Positions 1 to 8,815 of a stretch of DNA of 64,000 nucleotides are shown here, in pieces (position 1 is the stretch's first letter; each line of letters starts with the position of its first letter). Below the pieces are notes generated by a model. That model was not told the DNA's origin and searched no databases. It worked only from the letters and a program-made list of their open reading frames with translations. The position numbers and the translations under genes were made by a program. Origin of the DNA: Planktotalea arctica (lineage in GTDB: Bacteria; Pseudomonadota; Alphaproteobacteria; Rhodobacterales; Rhodobacteraceae); assembly GCF_002105285.1 (NCBI RefSeq), contig NZ_MUHR01000008.1:1-64000 (forward strand). Reading direction: 5' to 3'.

Positions 1-322
1 GTGGAGCTGTGGAGCTGTGGGATCTGGCGGCGGTTCGACAGTGTAAACACATAATGCGTCCAACCTACCATTCGCTGTGAGCGATGAGATTGGAAACGGA
101 ATGGCCCGTGCCAGCTTTAGCCTAACCTTACGTGGCTTATCTCGTGATGCCACATGGACCGCAGCTCGTTCCATTAGCGCAGTTAACTGCGCTGCGCACG
201 CGCAACAACGGCCGCTCTAAACAAACCTACCCGCATCAGACAACTTGGGTTGCACCAAAGAACACGCAGTCAAAAAAAAGCGTAGTCGTTTGATTAAATT
301 GTATTTTACAAAGATATTGAAG
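1..322. other. Region with no recognisable gene, downstream of tRNA-Arg
   Basis: I see no convincing coding sequence here. It lies immediately 3' of the minus-strand tRNA-Arg. Visible structure: a tandem GTGGAGCT repeat at the very start (1-20), an 18-bp perfect palindrome AGCGCAGTTAACTGCGCT at 176-193, and an AT-rich stretch at about 265-320 next to the tRNA 3' end. The AT-rich patch could be the tRNA terminator region or an integration scar. A short reading frame leaving the window on the minus strand from about position 52 cannot be judged. Confidence 0.4.
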
Positions 323-399
323 TGGCGGACCGAGGAGGATTCGAACCCCCGACCCCCTGATTCGTAGTCAGGTACTCTATCCAGCTGAGCTATCGGTCC
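323..399 (-). tRNA. tRNA-Arg (anticodon ACG)
   Basis: The reverse complement folds as a complete 77-nt tRNA with an encoded CCA. The acceptor arm GGACCGA pairs with TCGGTCC and is followed by discriminator G. The D-arm is GCTC...GAGT, the anticodon stem CCTGA/TCAGG encloses a loop with ACG, and the T-arm loop is TTCGAAT. ACG reads CGN arginine codons after A34-to-I editing by TadA. The 3' end faces position 1, so the sequence to its left is where a tRNA-targeting element would sit. Confidence 0.97.
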
Positions 400-464
400 G
401 TTAAGCGCTGACTAGACAATCAATGAATGCGATGCAAGTGCAAAAACACGAAAACATTCACGCC

Positions 465-1853
465 CTAGGCCAGCGCAACATCACCCTTGGGTAAACGTAT
501 CTCGAAACAGGTTCCGCTCTCGCTTGAGTGCAGCAACTTAAGCGCACCGCCGTGCCCTTTTATTAACTCCGCCGCAATTGCAAGGCCAAGGCCGGTGCCA
601 CCCTTGCGTGCACCGCCCTGAAACGCGGTGAACAGATGTTCGCGCGCTTTTTTGGGCAGACCGGGGCCTGTGTCCTGCACCGAAATCACCCAATGATCGT
701 CAGTGTCGCGCGCCATTACCGAAATTTCGCCCGATTTGCCCGTCGCGATGATCGCCTGTCGTGCGTTGCGGACCAGATTGGAAATCACACGATAAAGCTG
801 CTCGGGATCGGCGCGCACAGACAGGGTGGCCGGCACGTCCTCGGCGAAACTCAGATCATGATCGCCCACAGCAAGCCGCTCTGATGCAATCACATCTACA
901 ACGATGCTGCTTAGCACAAATCGCGTCAGACGCGGCGCGGGCTCTTCGGCCTTGCCAAAGGCCAGCGTGGTCTCGCACAGATTTACCGCGCGCGCGATGG
1001 AGTTGACCAGCTTGGGCGCCATGCGCTGCACCACGGGATCTTCGCTCATCTCGATGCGGTCCGTGAACAACTGCGCCGAGGTCAGGATATTGCGCAGATC
1101 ATGGCTCACGCGTGCCACAGCGCCGCCAAGCTGGGCAAGGCGCTCCTTCTGCTTGAGGGCTTGGGTCAGTTCCATCTGCATAGATTGCAGCGCCTCTTCA
1201 GCCTCGCGAAGCTCGGTCACGCCTGCGCTCGGCTCGATGATCCTGCGCGCATCCTCCGGTGCAGCAGCGTAGCGCTGCATGTGATCGACGACGCCGCGAA
1301 TGGGGCGCACCAAGAACACGCGCACCGCTAGAAACAGCAGGCTCGCGGTAAAGATAGAAATCACTGCCGACAGCACCAGAATACGCAGGCCATAATCGAA
1401 CATCGCCGCGCGCAGCCCTTCCGTAGGCATGGTCACTTCGATAAGCAAGCCCGCCTCGCGCACGGGCGCTCCGATGATGCGGATCACTTCGGGCTCGGGT
1501 TCGATCATCCGCGAAACCGCATCGCGGATGAGCACCAGCGCAGACGGATCGCGCAAATCGAACGTGCGATCTATCGGGCGCGGCATGGGCGAAGACAGGA
1601 CCAGCTGCCGCACCGAATCGCGGCGCAGCACCACGTTGTAAACTTCCGCGTTGCGCAGCAGTTCCTCTTCCAGATCCGCGCCGATCATATCGTCCGCAAG
1701 CAAGGCCAGCGAAGCGATCTGCGCACGCTCCAGCCGCGAGAGAAGAAAGTCCTCACGAAACCGCGCGACCGAGGGAAAGAAGATCAGAACTTCCGCCAGC
1801 ATCACGAAGACGATGGTCAAAATCAAAAACCGCCCCGAAAGCGAATTCAACAT
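465..1853 (-). CDS. Sensor histidine kinase (orphan, membrane-bound)
   Basis: A 462-residue two-component sensor kinase. Residues about 8-28 form a first membrane helix, about 30-150 an extracytoplasmic sensor region, and about 155-178 a second helix followed by a HAMP-like linker. The phosphoacceptor motif is VSHDLRN with His251. The ATPase domain has an N box (NLVRNARQA), a G1 box (DTGPGLP) and a G2 box (GGTGLGLAIA). No response regulator lies beside it, so its partner is elsewhere and its signal is unknown. Upstream of it (minus strand) lies the flavoprotein gene, about 90 bp away. Family assignment is secure; function is not. Confidence 0.9.
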   Translation of the reverse strand: MLNSLSGRFLILTIVFVMLAEVLIFFPSVARFREDFLLSRLERAQIASLALLADDMIGADLEEELLRNAEVYNVVLRRDSVRQLVLSSPMPRPIDRTFDLRDPSALVLIRDAVSRMIEPEPEVIRIIGAPVREAGLLIEVTMPTEGLRAAMFDYGLRILVLSAVISIFTASLLFLAVRVFLVRPIRGVVDHMQRYAAAPEDARRIIEPSAGVTELREAEEALQSMQMELTQALKQKERLAQLGGAVARVSHDLRNILTSAQLFTDRIEMSEDPVVQRMAPKLVNSIARAVNLCETTLAFGKAEEPAPRLTRFVLSSIVVDVIASERLAVGDHDLSFAEDVPATLSVRADPEQLYRVISNLVRNARQAIIATGKSGEISVMARDTDDHWVISVQDTGPGLPKKAREHLFTAFQGGARKGGTGLGLAIAAELIKGHGGALKLLHSSESGTCFEIRLPKGDVALA

Positions 1854-1946
1854 GCGCGCCGCCTTTGTCGCAAATCAGGCCCCAGCTTCATCTTGCTTCT
1901 AAACTCCCCGCGGAGCGTCCCGCAGTTCCAACACGCGCGCACCCCA

Positions 1947-3365
1947 TCATGGCAACCAACGCTGCACAAGCCGCACCACTTTCTTGACCGTATCATTCTC
2001 GAACAGTCTTGGCGTAAAATAGGCTCCCGCCGCACGTTTGTTAACCTCGAAAACCGAAGGATATGGCGCGATCATTGCGGAAATCTGGCTCATCTTCAAC
2101 TTGTTGACGATGGCCAACGACCACATGCCGATCAACTCGCCCGCTTGCGGCCCTGCGATGGACACACCTACGGGGCGGCCTTTGACGACCATGACTTTGA
2201 TCAAGCCATAGGCTTTACGCTCTGCAATCAAACGGTCGTTGTGCGCGATATCAAAGCGCACGACTTCAACCCGTTGACCATATTCCTCTTTCGCCTGCGC
2301 TTCGCTCAGGCCGACCTGCGCCAGTTCGGGGTCTGTGTAGGTCGCCCAAGGGATATGTTTGGTGCTTTGCTTGGCAGGTAGCCCAAACAGAGCGGAGCGG
2401 ATGATCACCCCCGCCTGATAACCCGCGACATGGGTGAATTGCAGACCGCCTGCGACATCGCCGATGGCATAGACCCTCTTGTTGCTGGTCTTTAGGCTGC
2501 CATTGACCGTAATTCCAGTTGCGTGGGTTTCGATACCTGCGACCTCGAGGTTTAGCTTGTCGATATTGGACTTGCGTCCCACCGCCATCAGAAGATGTGA
2601 GCCTTTGAACACGCGCCCGTCCTTGGCATGCACTTCAATCGCCCCTGCGCTGCCTTTGATCTCGCCTGCAAGCGCATCTTCTTCAATCACCAGCCCTTCG
2701 GCGCGCAGCCGATCGAGCACGATAGCCGCCATTTCGGGATCGTCCTTGCCAAGCGCCTTCGCGCCCTCGATCACCGTCACTTTGCTGCCCATGCGCAGAT
2801 GCGCTTGCGCCATTTCCATGCCGATCGGGCCACCCCCGATGATTAGCAGATGCTCGGGCTGCTCGCGCAACTCGAACAGGGTCTCGTTCGTCTCGTAGGG
2901 AACGGTATCCAGCCCCGGAATCGGCGGCACGAACGGCGAAGAGCCGGTTGCAACCACGATGCGCCGCGCCTGGATGCGATATTCACCTGCCTCGACCTCG
3001 CTCGGCGAAATGAAGCGCCCGAATGCGCGGATCACCCTGACGCCCAGACCCTCGAACCGCTCTTGGCTGTCCACAGGTTCAATCTGCGCGATCACCCCTG
3101 CCACATGATCCTTGGCGGCAGCATAATCCACCTTAGGCGTCACATCCGCAACGCCATAAGCGCTTGCATGGGCTTGCCCGTAAGCGGCCTTGCCCGAGGC
3201 AATCAACGCCTTGGAGGGCACGCAGCCAAAGTTAAGACAGTCACCGCCCATTTTATGCCCTTCAAGCAACACCACTGAGGCACCCATCTGAACCGCGCCT
3301 GCGGCAACCGACAGACCACCCGAGCCTGCGCCGATGACCAGAATATCCGTTTTGATCGTTTCCAT
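1947..3365 (-). CDS. FAD-dependent pyridine nucleotide-disulfide oxidoreductase, MerA-like
   Basis: A 472-residue class I flavoprotein disulfide reductase. The N-terminal FAD motif is GAGSGG, the redox-active disulfide is in GGDCLNFGCVPSK (Cys43/Cys48), the NAD(P)H Rossmann motif is IIGGGPIGMEMA, and the second FAD motif is YAIGDVAGG. The C-terminal dimerisation domain has the APYPSVFE region where dihydrolipoamide dehydrogenases carry the catalytic HAHPT motif. It is therefore more MerA-like than LpdA-like, but it lacks MerA's C-terminal cysteine pair and N-terminal HMA domain. It is 3 bp downstream of a TVP38/DedA-type membrane gene, a pairing found in many proteobacteria. The substrate cannot be told from sequence. 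Confidence 0.88.
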   Translation of the reverse strand: METIKTDILVIGAGSGGLSVAAGAVQMGASVVLLEGHKMGGDCLNFGCVPSKALIASGKAAYGQAHASAYGVADVTPKVDYAAAKDHVAGVIAQIEPVDSQERFEGLGVRVIRAFGRFISPSEVEAGEYRIQARRIVVATGSSPFVPPIPGLDTVPYETNETLFELREQPEHLLIIGGGPIGMEMAQAHLRMGSKVTVIEGAKALGKDDPEMAAIVLDRLRAEGLVIEEDALAGEIKGSAGAIEVHAKDGRVFKGSHLLMAVGRKSNIDKLNLEVAGIETHATGITVNGSLKTSNKRVYAIGDVAGGLQFTHVAGYQAGVIIRSALFGLPAKQSTKHIPWATYTDPELAQVGLSEAQAKEEYGQRVEVVRFDIAHNDRLIAERKAYGLIKVMVVKGRPVGVSIAGPQAGELIGMWSLAIVNKLKMSQISAMIAPYPSVFEVNKRAAGAYFTPRLFENDTVKKVVRLVQRWLP

Positions 3366-3368
3366 GGT

Positions 3369-4106
3369 TTAGATGTCCTTTTTGCCGGTCACGGCTTTTA
3401 TAATGATCGGCAATAGCGCCAGTGCGCTCAGCCCGAGGATGGGCAGCAAAACATGCGGCTCGAAGATGATGCCGAGGTTAGGCGTTTCGCCCCGTGCGAA
3501 GACCTCTCCCAGACCCGCGCCAACAGAGGTATAGACCAGCGTGCCGGGCATAATGCCGAAGAAGGTTGAAATGACGTAGCGGTGCAGCGGAACTTCAAGA
3601 AAGGCGGGTATGAGATTCGCAATAAAGAAAGGCACCGCAGGCACGAGGCGAATGATAAAAAGCATGGACCATTGATTTTCATCGATCCCGTCCTTGATCC
3701 TTTTCACCGGACCCTTGCTCTGCTCGAGCTTCGCTCCGAGCTTTTCGCCAAAGCCATAGCGCGCGGCGAGGAAAATCAGTGTCGCGCCCAGCGTCGCGCC
3801 CGTGACGTTAAAAACAGTCCCGAAGGCGGTGCCGAACATGAAGCCACCGGTCAGCGTGGCGATCGTCGCGCCCGGCAGGGAAAAGCCGACGATGGCGGTG
3901 TAGATCGCCAAAAATCCAATCACCGCAATAAGATAATTACTGTCTCGAAAGGCGACCAAGGCCTCGCGATTATCGCGCAGCGCATCGAAGCTCAGGTAAT
4001 CCCTGAGCGTGAACGCCCCGATCACCGCGACGATAAGGATCGCGATCATGGGAAGATATCTGGCCGCGCCGGACTTCGTTTCGGGGATTTGTGTCATATT
4101 GCTCAT
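3369..4106 (-). CDS. TVP38/TMEM64 (DedA/VTT-type) membrane protein
   Basis: A 245-residue polytopic protein of the SNARE-associated/VTT family. The family motif region GFSLPGATIATLTGGFMFG is followed by several hydrophobic spans and an RLVPAVPFFIAN re-entrant-type segment. I chose the ATG at 4106 because it is preceded by a purine-rich CGAGAG site. An upstream in-frame ATG at 4316 would add 70 residues that do not look like family sequence. It forms a two-gene operon with the MerA-like flavoprotein. Family members are implicated in lipid scrambling and envelope integrity; the role here is inferred only from the family. Confidence 0.85.
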   Translation of the reverse strand: MSNMTQIPETKSGAARYLPMIAILIVAVIGAFTLRDYLSFDALRDNREALVAFRDSNYLIAVIGFLAIYTAIVGFSLPGATIATLTGGFMFGTAFGTVFNVTGATLGATLIFLAARYGFGEKLGAKLEQSKGPVKRIKDGIDENQWSMLFIIRLVPAVPFFIANLIPAFLEVPLHRYVISTFFGIMPGTLVYTSVGAGLGEVFARGETPNLGIIFEPHVLLPILGLSALALLPIIIKAVTGKKDI

Positions 4107-4300
4107 CAATCGCTCTCGGGCAAATTTCAAATTGTGTCTGCCTGCAACATGCGGATTAACGCATACCAGCGGTACCCCTATCACGCCCGCTTGATCGCAG
4201 GTGACAATTGCCGTGATCAAAGCTGGACATTCGCACCAAACTGAAACATTCCCCCCCCAAGCCTCAGGCTGAATGTTGCAGAAAATTGCACCGCTTTGGT

Positions 4301-4329
4301 TTGACTTATCCACCACGCCCCTCTATTGG
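4301..4329 (+). promoter_or_regulatory. Possible rpmH-rnpA promoter with overlapping DnaA-like box
   Basis: TTGACT (4301-4306) and TATTGG (4324-4329) are separated by 17 bp, an acceptable though weak sigma-70-type spacing about 70 bp before rpmH. TTATCCACC (4306-4314) differs by one base from a DnaA box and lies within the spacer. Both calls rest on motif resemblance only. Confidence 0.3.
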
Positions 4330-4397
4330 ACGGGCTTCAAGATACACTGGGCCACGCGAATCTGCGCTGCGGCCCTGCTTTAAACGGAGACGGAGCG

Positions 4398-4532
4398 ATG
4401 AAACGCACCTTTCAACCCTCGAACCGCGTTCGCAAGAACCGCCACGGCTTTCGCGCACGCATGGCCACAAAAGCAGGTCGCAAGATCCTGAACGCGCGCC
4501 GCGCAAAAGGTCGTAAAGAGCTGAGCGCGTAA
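4398..4532 (+). CDS. rpmH: 50S ribosomal protein L34
   Basis: A 44-residue, very basic protein beginning [19 protein letters not shown] and ending in the KGRKELSA tail typical of alphaproteobacterial L34. It is a component of the large ribosomal subunit. The ATG at 4398 follows a GGAGACGGAGCG ribosome-binding region. rnpA begins 19 bp downstream, the near-universal rpmH-rnpA arrangement. Here dnaA is not adjacent, as is usual in alphaproteobacteria. Confidence 0.98.
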   Translation: MKRTFQPSNRVRKNRHGFRARMATKAGRKILNARRAKGRKELSA

Positions 4533-4551
4533 GCGCCGGACTTTTCGGGTT

Positions 4552-4980
4552 ATGACATTGACACCGCCGAAGGCCTCAGATGCGCATCGCGCTGACGGGA
4601 ACACGCCTTCGGCGGTATCTTTGCGTCCGGACGTTCCCAAAAAACTGAGCGTAATCAAAAAGCGTAGCGACTTCCTGCGCGCCGCGCGCGCGCGCCGTCA
4701 GGGCACCGCCTCGATGATGGTGCAAATGCGCGAACGCCGCGACGACGATCCTGCTAAACGCGTTGGGTTCACCTGTTCCAAGAAGGTCGGCAATGCCGTC
4801 GCACGCAACCGGGCCAAACGCCGCTTGCGCGAGGCGGCGCGCGCCGTTCTGCCTATGCAGGGCGCTGAGGGCTGCGATTACGTGCTGATCGGGCGCGCCG
4901 AAGCGACCGCAAACCGCCCCTTTGATCTGCTTGTGGGTGATCTGCGCTACGCACTTAAAAAACTGCACGGCCCCAAATGA
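4552..4980 (+). CDS. rnpA: Ribonuclease P protein component
   Basis: A 142-residue basic protein subunit of RNase P, which processes tRNA 5' leaders together with the catalytic RNA. The family signature [10 protein letters not shown] is at about residues 87-96, preceded by [15 protein letters not shown]. The first 30 residues extend beyond the conserved core, so a start nearer [12 protein letters not shown] is possible. It is sandwiched between rpmH and yidD in the standard order, followed by yidD 10 bp downstream. Confidence 0.96.
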   Translation: MTLTPPKASDAHRADGNTPSAVSLRPDVPKKLSVIKKRSDFLRAARARRQGTASMMVQMRERRDDDPAKRVGFTCSKKVGNAVARNRAKRRLREAARAVLPMQGAEGCDYVLIGRAEATANRPFDLLVGDLRYALKKLHGPK

Positions 4981-4990
4981 GTTTAGAGCT

Positions 4991-5212
4991 ATGACCCCCC
5001 TTGCCCACATCGTTGCACTTCCCGTGCGCGCGTATCGCCTGATCTTCTCGCCTTGGGTCGGAATGAATTGCCGCTATCACCCCACATGCTCCGCATATGC
5101 GATGGAAGCGCTGGAAAAACACGGCGCGTTCAAAGGCGCATGGCTTGCTGCGCGCCGCATCGGGCGCTGCCAGCCTTGGGGCGGCTCGGGGATAGACAAC
5201 GTGCCGGACTAG
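4991..5212 (+). CDS. yidD: Membrane protein insertion efficiency factor YidD
   Basis: A 73-residue member of the YidD (haemolytic-domain DUF37) family. It carries the diagnostic segment [19 protein letters not shown], then [12 protein letters not shown] and [10 protein letters not shown]. YidD is an amphipathic inner-membrane-associated protein linked to YidC-dependent insertion. The ATG at 4991 places it 10 bp after rnpA, the canonical gene order. The ttcA reading frame begins 47 bp downstream. Confidence 0.95.
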   Translation: MTPLAHIVALPVRAYRLIFSPWVGMNCRYHPTCSAYAMEALEKHGAFKGAWLAARRIGRCQPWGGSGIDNVPD

Positions 5213-5259
5213 CGCCGCACCGTTTGATCGAAACTGCCAGACTCCTTGAGGCCACTCGA

Positions 5260-6105
5260 ATGCTTGATGATCACGACGACATTCACCCACTCTTTTCCGG
5301 TGCGCCGCGCACGACAGAATTCAAGAAGCTGCGCAAACGCATCGTGCGCGGCGCGCGTGAAGCGATCGAGCAATATGGTATGGTCGAACCAGGCGCGAAG
5401 TGGCTGGTGTGCATGTCCGGCGGCAAGGACAGTTACACGATGCTTGCCGTACTGAACGAACTCAAATGGCGCGGCCTCCTGCCTGTGGACTTGCTTGCCT
5501 GCAATCTCGATCAAGGCCAGCCTGGGTTTCCTGCGACCGTGTTACCCGAGTTTCTTGAAAAAATGGGCGTACCGCATCGCATTGAGTTTCAGGACACCTA
5601 TTCCGTTGTCATGGACAAAATTCCTGCGGGGCGCACGTTTTGCGCGCTCTGCTCGCGGCTGCGGCGCGGCAATCTTTACCGCATTGCGCGCGAAGAGGGA
5701 TGTTCTGCCGTCGTGCTTGGCCATCACCGCGACGATATTCTCGAAACGTTTTTCATGAACCTGTTCCACGGCGGCCGCCTTGCTACGATGCCGCCCAAGC
5801 TGGTGAACGAAGAGGGGGATTTGTTCGTGTACCGCCCCCTCGCCCATGTGGCCGAAGTGGATTGCGAAAAATTTGCGAGGGCGATGCAATATCCCATTAT
5901 TCCTTGCGATCTTTGCGGCTCGCAAGATGGATTGCAGCGCCAGCAGGTCAAACAGATACTCGATGGCTGGGAAGCCAATAGCCCGGGGCGTCGTCAGATC
6001 ATGTTTCGCGCGCTGATGAACGCGCGCCCGTCGCATCTGCTCGATCCCACCCTCTTTGATTTTGCCGGATTGATGCGCGAAGAAACGCCATTCTCCCCAG
6101 AATAA
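5260..6105 (+). CDS. ttcA: tRNA 2-thiocytidine(32) synthetase TtcA
   Basis: A 281-residue ATP-dependent tRNA thiolase that makes s2C32. The PP-loop [10 protein letters not shown] (about residues 53-62) binds ATP. The paired cysteine motifs [10 protein letters not shown] and CDLCGSQ coordinate the 4Fe-4S cluster this family needs, with [16 protein letters not shown] between them. I placed the start at the ATG at 5260 ([12 protein letters not shown]) because sequence upstream in the same frame overlaps yidD and lacks family similarity. The length matches the family. Confidence 0.95.
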   Translation: MLDDHDDIHPLFSGAPRTTEFKKLRKRIVRGAREAIEQYGMVEPGAKWLVCMSGGKDSYTMLAVLNELKWRGLLPVDLLACNLDQGQPGFPATVLPEFLEKMGVPHRIEFQDTYSVVMDKIPAGRTFCALCSRLRRGNLYRIAREEGCSAVVLGHHRDDILETFFMNLFHGGRLATMPPKLVNEEGDLFVYRPLAHVAEVDCEKFARAMQYPIIPCDLCGSQDGLQRQQVKQILDGWEANSPGRRQIMFRALMNARPSHLLDPTLFDFAGLMREETPFSPE

Positions 6106-6177
6106 TCAGGATTGTTTGCGCTTGCGAAGCAATAGGCTAGTCTGCTGCAAAACAACGCACAAAGCGCGAGAGCAGAC

Positions 6178-7314
6178 ATGACATTTACCAGACGAACCTT
6201 CGCATTGACGCTCGGCGCGCTCGCCCTTGGCGCATGCAACAGCCGTCCGTCAAGCGCACCGCGTAGCAGCGCAATGCGTGCTAGCAGCGGTCTTGCCCCG
6301 GAAATGCGCCCACAGCCAAACGCCGCCTATGACGCTTGGGTCGCCGCTTTCAAAAACCGCGCAGGCGGATACGGTTTGAGCAACGCCACCATTTCCGCAG
6401 GATTTCGCGGCGCAGGCTACTTGCCCGGCGTGGTGACGCGCGATCGCAACCAGACCGAATTCAAGCGCAGCTTGGAGGACTATCTCTCGATCGCCGCCTC
6501 GGACGAGCGCATCGCAAAGGGGCGCGCTGCCTACGCGCGCCATCGCGGCACGTTGAACGCGCTTGAGGCGAAATACGGTGTCGATGCCACAATTATCTGC
6601 GCGATTTGGGGTCTTGAGAGCCAATATGGTGAGCGTATGGGCGACATTCCCATCATTTCCTCCACCTCGACACTGGCCTTTGACGGGCGGCGCGGTGCCT
6701 TCTTTGAAAAGCAGCTCGTGGCAGCGCTAAAAATCATCCAGAACGGCGATATCAGCGCGGATCGCATGGTCGGCTCCTGGGCCGGCGCAATGGGGCATAC
6801 GCAGTTTATTCCGACGTCTTATCAAGGCTTTGCCGTGGATTTCACCGGCGACGGACGGCGTGATATCTGGTCGGATGATCCCAGCGATGCGCTCGCCTCC
6901 ACGGCCGCCTATCTGCAACGCACCGGTTGGACGCGCGGCGTGCGCTGGGGCAGCGAATCCGCGTCCGGCACGCTACAGCCTCAAGCAGGTGGGCCGAAAT
7001 TCGCCACCACCAGCAATTTCCGCGCAATCAAACGCTACAATAATTCCGATGCCTATGCGATTGGCGTCGGGCATCTGTCGGACCGCATTGCAGGTGCAGG
7101 CCCGCTGCGCGGCAGCTTCCCACCGGACGAGTTTGGCCTGACGAAGAATGACCGCATTGCTTTGCAAGAGCGCCTCACTGCGCGCGGCTTTGATACGGGC
7201 GGTGCGGACGGCATTCTTGGCACCAAGAGCCGCGCCGCAATCAGCGGATACCAGCAAAGCAAGGGCCTGCCCGTGACGGGTGAGCCCTCGCAGGAGTTGC
7301 TGCGCGCCCTTTAA
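6178..7314 (+). CDS. Lytic murein transglycosylase (MltB-type) lipoprotein
   Basis: A 378-residue envelope enzyme. It has a twin-arginine-like start and a lipobox (TRRTFALTLGALALGAC, Cys20), followed by a low-complexity Ser/Ala linker. The central SLT_2 (MltB) domain contains IWGLESQYG, with the catalytic Glu, and GAMGHTQFIPTSYQ. The C-terminus is a PG_binding_1 peptidoglycan-binding domain (FDTGGADGILGTKSRAAI). It cleaves glycan strands to form 1,6-anhydro-MurNAc. It converges on tupA with a 4-bp overlap. Confidence 0.93.
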   Translation: MTFTRRTFALTLGALALGACNSRPSSAPRSSAMRASSGLAPEMRPQPNAAYDAWVAAFKNRAGGYGLSNATISAGFRGAGYLPGVVTRDRNQTEFKRSLEDYLSIAASDERIAKGRAAYARHRGTLNALEAKYGVDATIICAIWGLESQYGERMGDIPIISSTSTLAFDGRRGAFFEKQLVAALKIIQNGDISADRMVGSWAGAMGHTQFIPTSYQGFAVDFTGDGRRDIWSDDPSDALASTAAYLQRTGWTRGVRWGSESASGTLQPQAGGPKFATTSNFRAIKRYNNSDAYAIGVGHLSDRIAGAGPLRGSFPPDEFGLTKNDRIALQERLTARGFDTGGADGILGTKSRAAISGYQQSKGLPVTGEPSQELLRAL

Positions 7315-8108
7315 TCTTTGGCGTTGAACACGAACAACTGCTCGCCGCCGATCTTGTAGCTATTGATCAGAGCGGCGGCAGCGCCCGAGGTGAGCCAAGC
7401 CTCAAGCGCTTTGGCCGCCTCTGCGTTCACATGCGCGTGCAATTCGGGGTTCACGGGCAGATAGGCGTATTGATTGAACAGCACCGGATCGCCCGAAAAA
7501 ACCAGCGCCATGCCCCCCTTGTTGCCGAAATTCAGCCAGCTAGCGCGATCGGACATGATGTAAGCGCCAAGCCCCGCCGCTGTATTAAGGCTCGCACCCA
7601 TGCCCGAGCCGACGGATTTATACCACTCGCCAAAGCTGCCCACATCCAGATCCGCCGCCCTCCAAAGCGAGAGTTCCTTTTTATGCGTGCCGCTGTCATC
7701 GCCGCGCGAAACGAACGGCGCACTTGCTGCCGCGATGCGCTGCAAGGCGTCCGCCGCGCTATCCGCATCTGCTGCCGCCGCACCGTCCACTTCGGGGCCG
7801 ATAAAGACAAAATCATTATACATGATCTCGCGGCGGTGCGTGCCGTAGCCATCGGCGACGAATGCCTCCTCAGCGGCTTTGGAATGCACAAGAATCGCAT
7901 CCACATCCCCCGCTTGGCCAAGGCGCAAGGCCTGGCCCGTGCCGACGACGAGAAGCTGAACATCCAGCCCGGTCTCGTCCTTGATCGCAGGCAGCAAAAC
8001 CTCCGACAGGCCAGAGTTGTGAAAGCTGGTGGTCACGGCCATTTTCATGGTTTCGGCCTGCGCCGCTCCGCCAAAAATAAGGGCCAGGATAGCAAATGCA
8101 CGGATCAT
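7311..8108 (-). CDS. tupA: Tungstate ABC transporter, substrate-binding protein
   Basis: A 265-residue periplasmic binding protein with a cleavable signal peptide (MIRAFAILALIFGGAAQA). The mature start has the TupA-type TTSFHNSG motif and then GTGQALRLGQAGDVDAILVHS and YNDFVFIGP, features of tungstate-binding TupA proteins. It is the last gene of an overlapping B-C-A transport operon (4-bp overlap with the ATPase). Its position after a W/Mo-dependent formate dehydrogenase cluster supports tungstate uptake for that enzyme. Molybdate or mixed specificity cannot be excluded without binding data. Confidence 0.87.
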   Translation of the reverse strand: MIRAFAILALIFGGAAQAETMKMAVTTSFHNSGLSEVLLPAIKDETGLDVQLLVVGTGQALRLGQAGDVDAILVHSKAAEEAFVADGYGTHRREIMYNDFVFIGPEVDGAAAADADSAADALQRIAAASAPFVSRGDDSGTHKKELSLWRAADLDVGSFGEWYKSVGSGMGASLNTAAGLGAYIMSDRASWLNFGNKGGMALVFSGDPVLFNQYAYLPVNPELHAHVNAEAAKALEAWLTSGAAAALINSYKIGGEQLFVFNAKD

Positions 8109-8815
8109 TCTACGATATCTCCTCTCAAGAATGCCTGTGCCTGCGCAGTGTTTGGACGCTCAAAGAACGACTCGGCTAACCCTGCGTCATGCACCGCTCC
8201 ATTCAACAAAAAGATCACGTCACTCGCAAGGCGTTTCGCTTGGCCAAGGTCGTGGGTCGTCATTATCACGCGGGTGCCCTGCGCGTGTGCCTCAAGCAGC
8301 AACGTCTCGATCTCACGGGTGGAGCGACCATCCAGATTAGCGCAGGGTTCGTCCAGAAACAGCACTTCGGGGTCGCGGATCAGCGCACGCGCGAGTGCGA
8401 GTTTTTGCTTTTCCCCGCCCGACAGGCGCGGCGCAGGACGCTCGAGTGCATCGCCAAGGCTGATGCGCCGCGCCCACGTGGCGACTTTCGCCTCGATCTC
8501 GGCCTTGGGACAGCCAAGCAATTGCAGTGGATAGGCCAGATTTGCACGCACGGAGCGGCGCAGCATGATCGGGCTTTGAAACACATAGGCCTGCGCGCGG
8601 CGCGCATGCTCGCCCGGCTTGGAGAGCGAGAGGGTGCCGCCCGAGAGTCGCTCGACCCCGTGCAGAACGCGCAGCAATGTAGTCTTTCCCGAACCGTTTG
8701 GCCCCAGAACAATCGTAAAATGTAGCTCTTCAAGAGAGATATCTATCGGGCCCAGAATGGCCTTGCCACGGCGGCGCACGACGGCATTTTCGAGCGATAG
8801 GGTCAGGCTCACCAC
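8105..8815 (-). CDS. tupC: Tungstate ABC transporter, ATP-binding protein
   Basis: A 236-residue ABC ATPase. Walker A is GPNGSGKT (residues 38-45), the signature is LSGGEKQKLALARAL, Walker B is VLFLDEP and the switch His is in TTHDLGQ. It overlaps tupB by 7 bp and tupA by 4 bp, indicating translational coupling. It has no C-terminal TOBE/MOP domain, unlike ModC, which fits the Tup rather than the Mod family. Confidence 0.87.
   Translation of the reverse strand: MVSLTLSLENAVVRRRGKAILGPIDISLEELHFTIVLGPNGSGKTTLLRVLHGVERLSGGTLSLSKPGEHARRAQAYVFQSPIMLRRSVRANLAYPLQLLGCPKAEIEAKVATWARRISLGDALERPAPRLSGGEKQKLALARALIRDPEVLFLDEPCANLDGRSTREIETLLLEAHAQGTRVIMTTHDLGQAKRLASDVIFLLNGAVHDAGLAESFFERPNTAQAQAFLRGDIVE

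Noticed and set aside
1947-3365. Dihydrolipoamide dehydrogenase (lpdA)
   Set aside because: The C-terminal His-Glu catalytic motif is absent and no 2-oxoacid dehydrogenase genes are nearby.
4306-4314. Chromosomal origin (oriC) near rpmH
   Set aside because: Only a single imperfect DnaA-like box and no dnaA, dnaN or AT-rich unwinding region.
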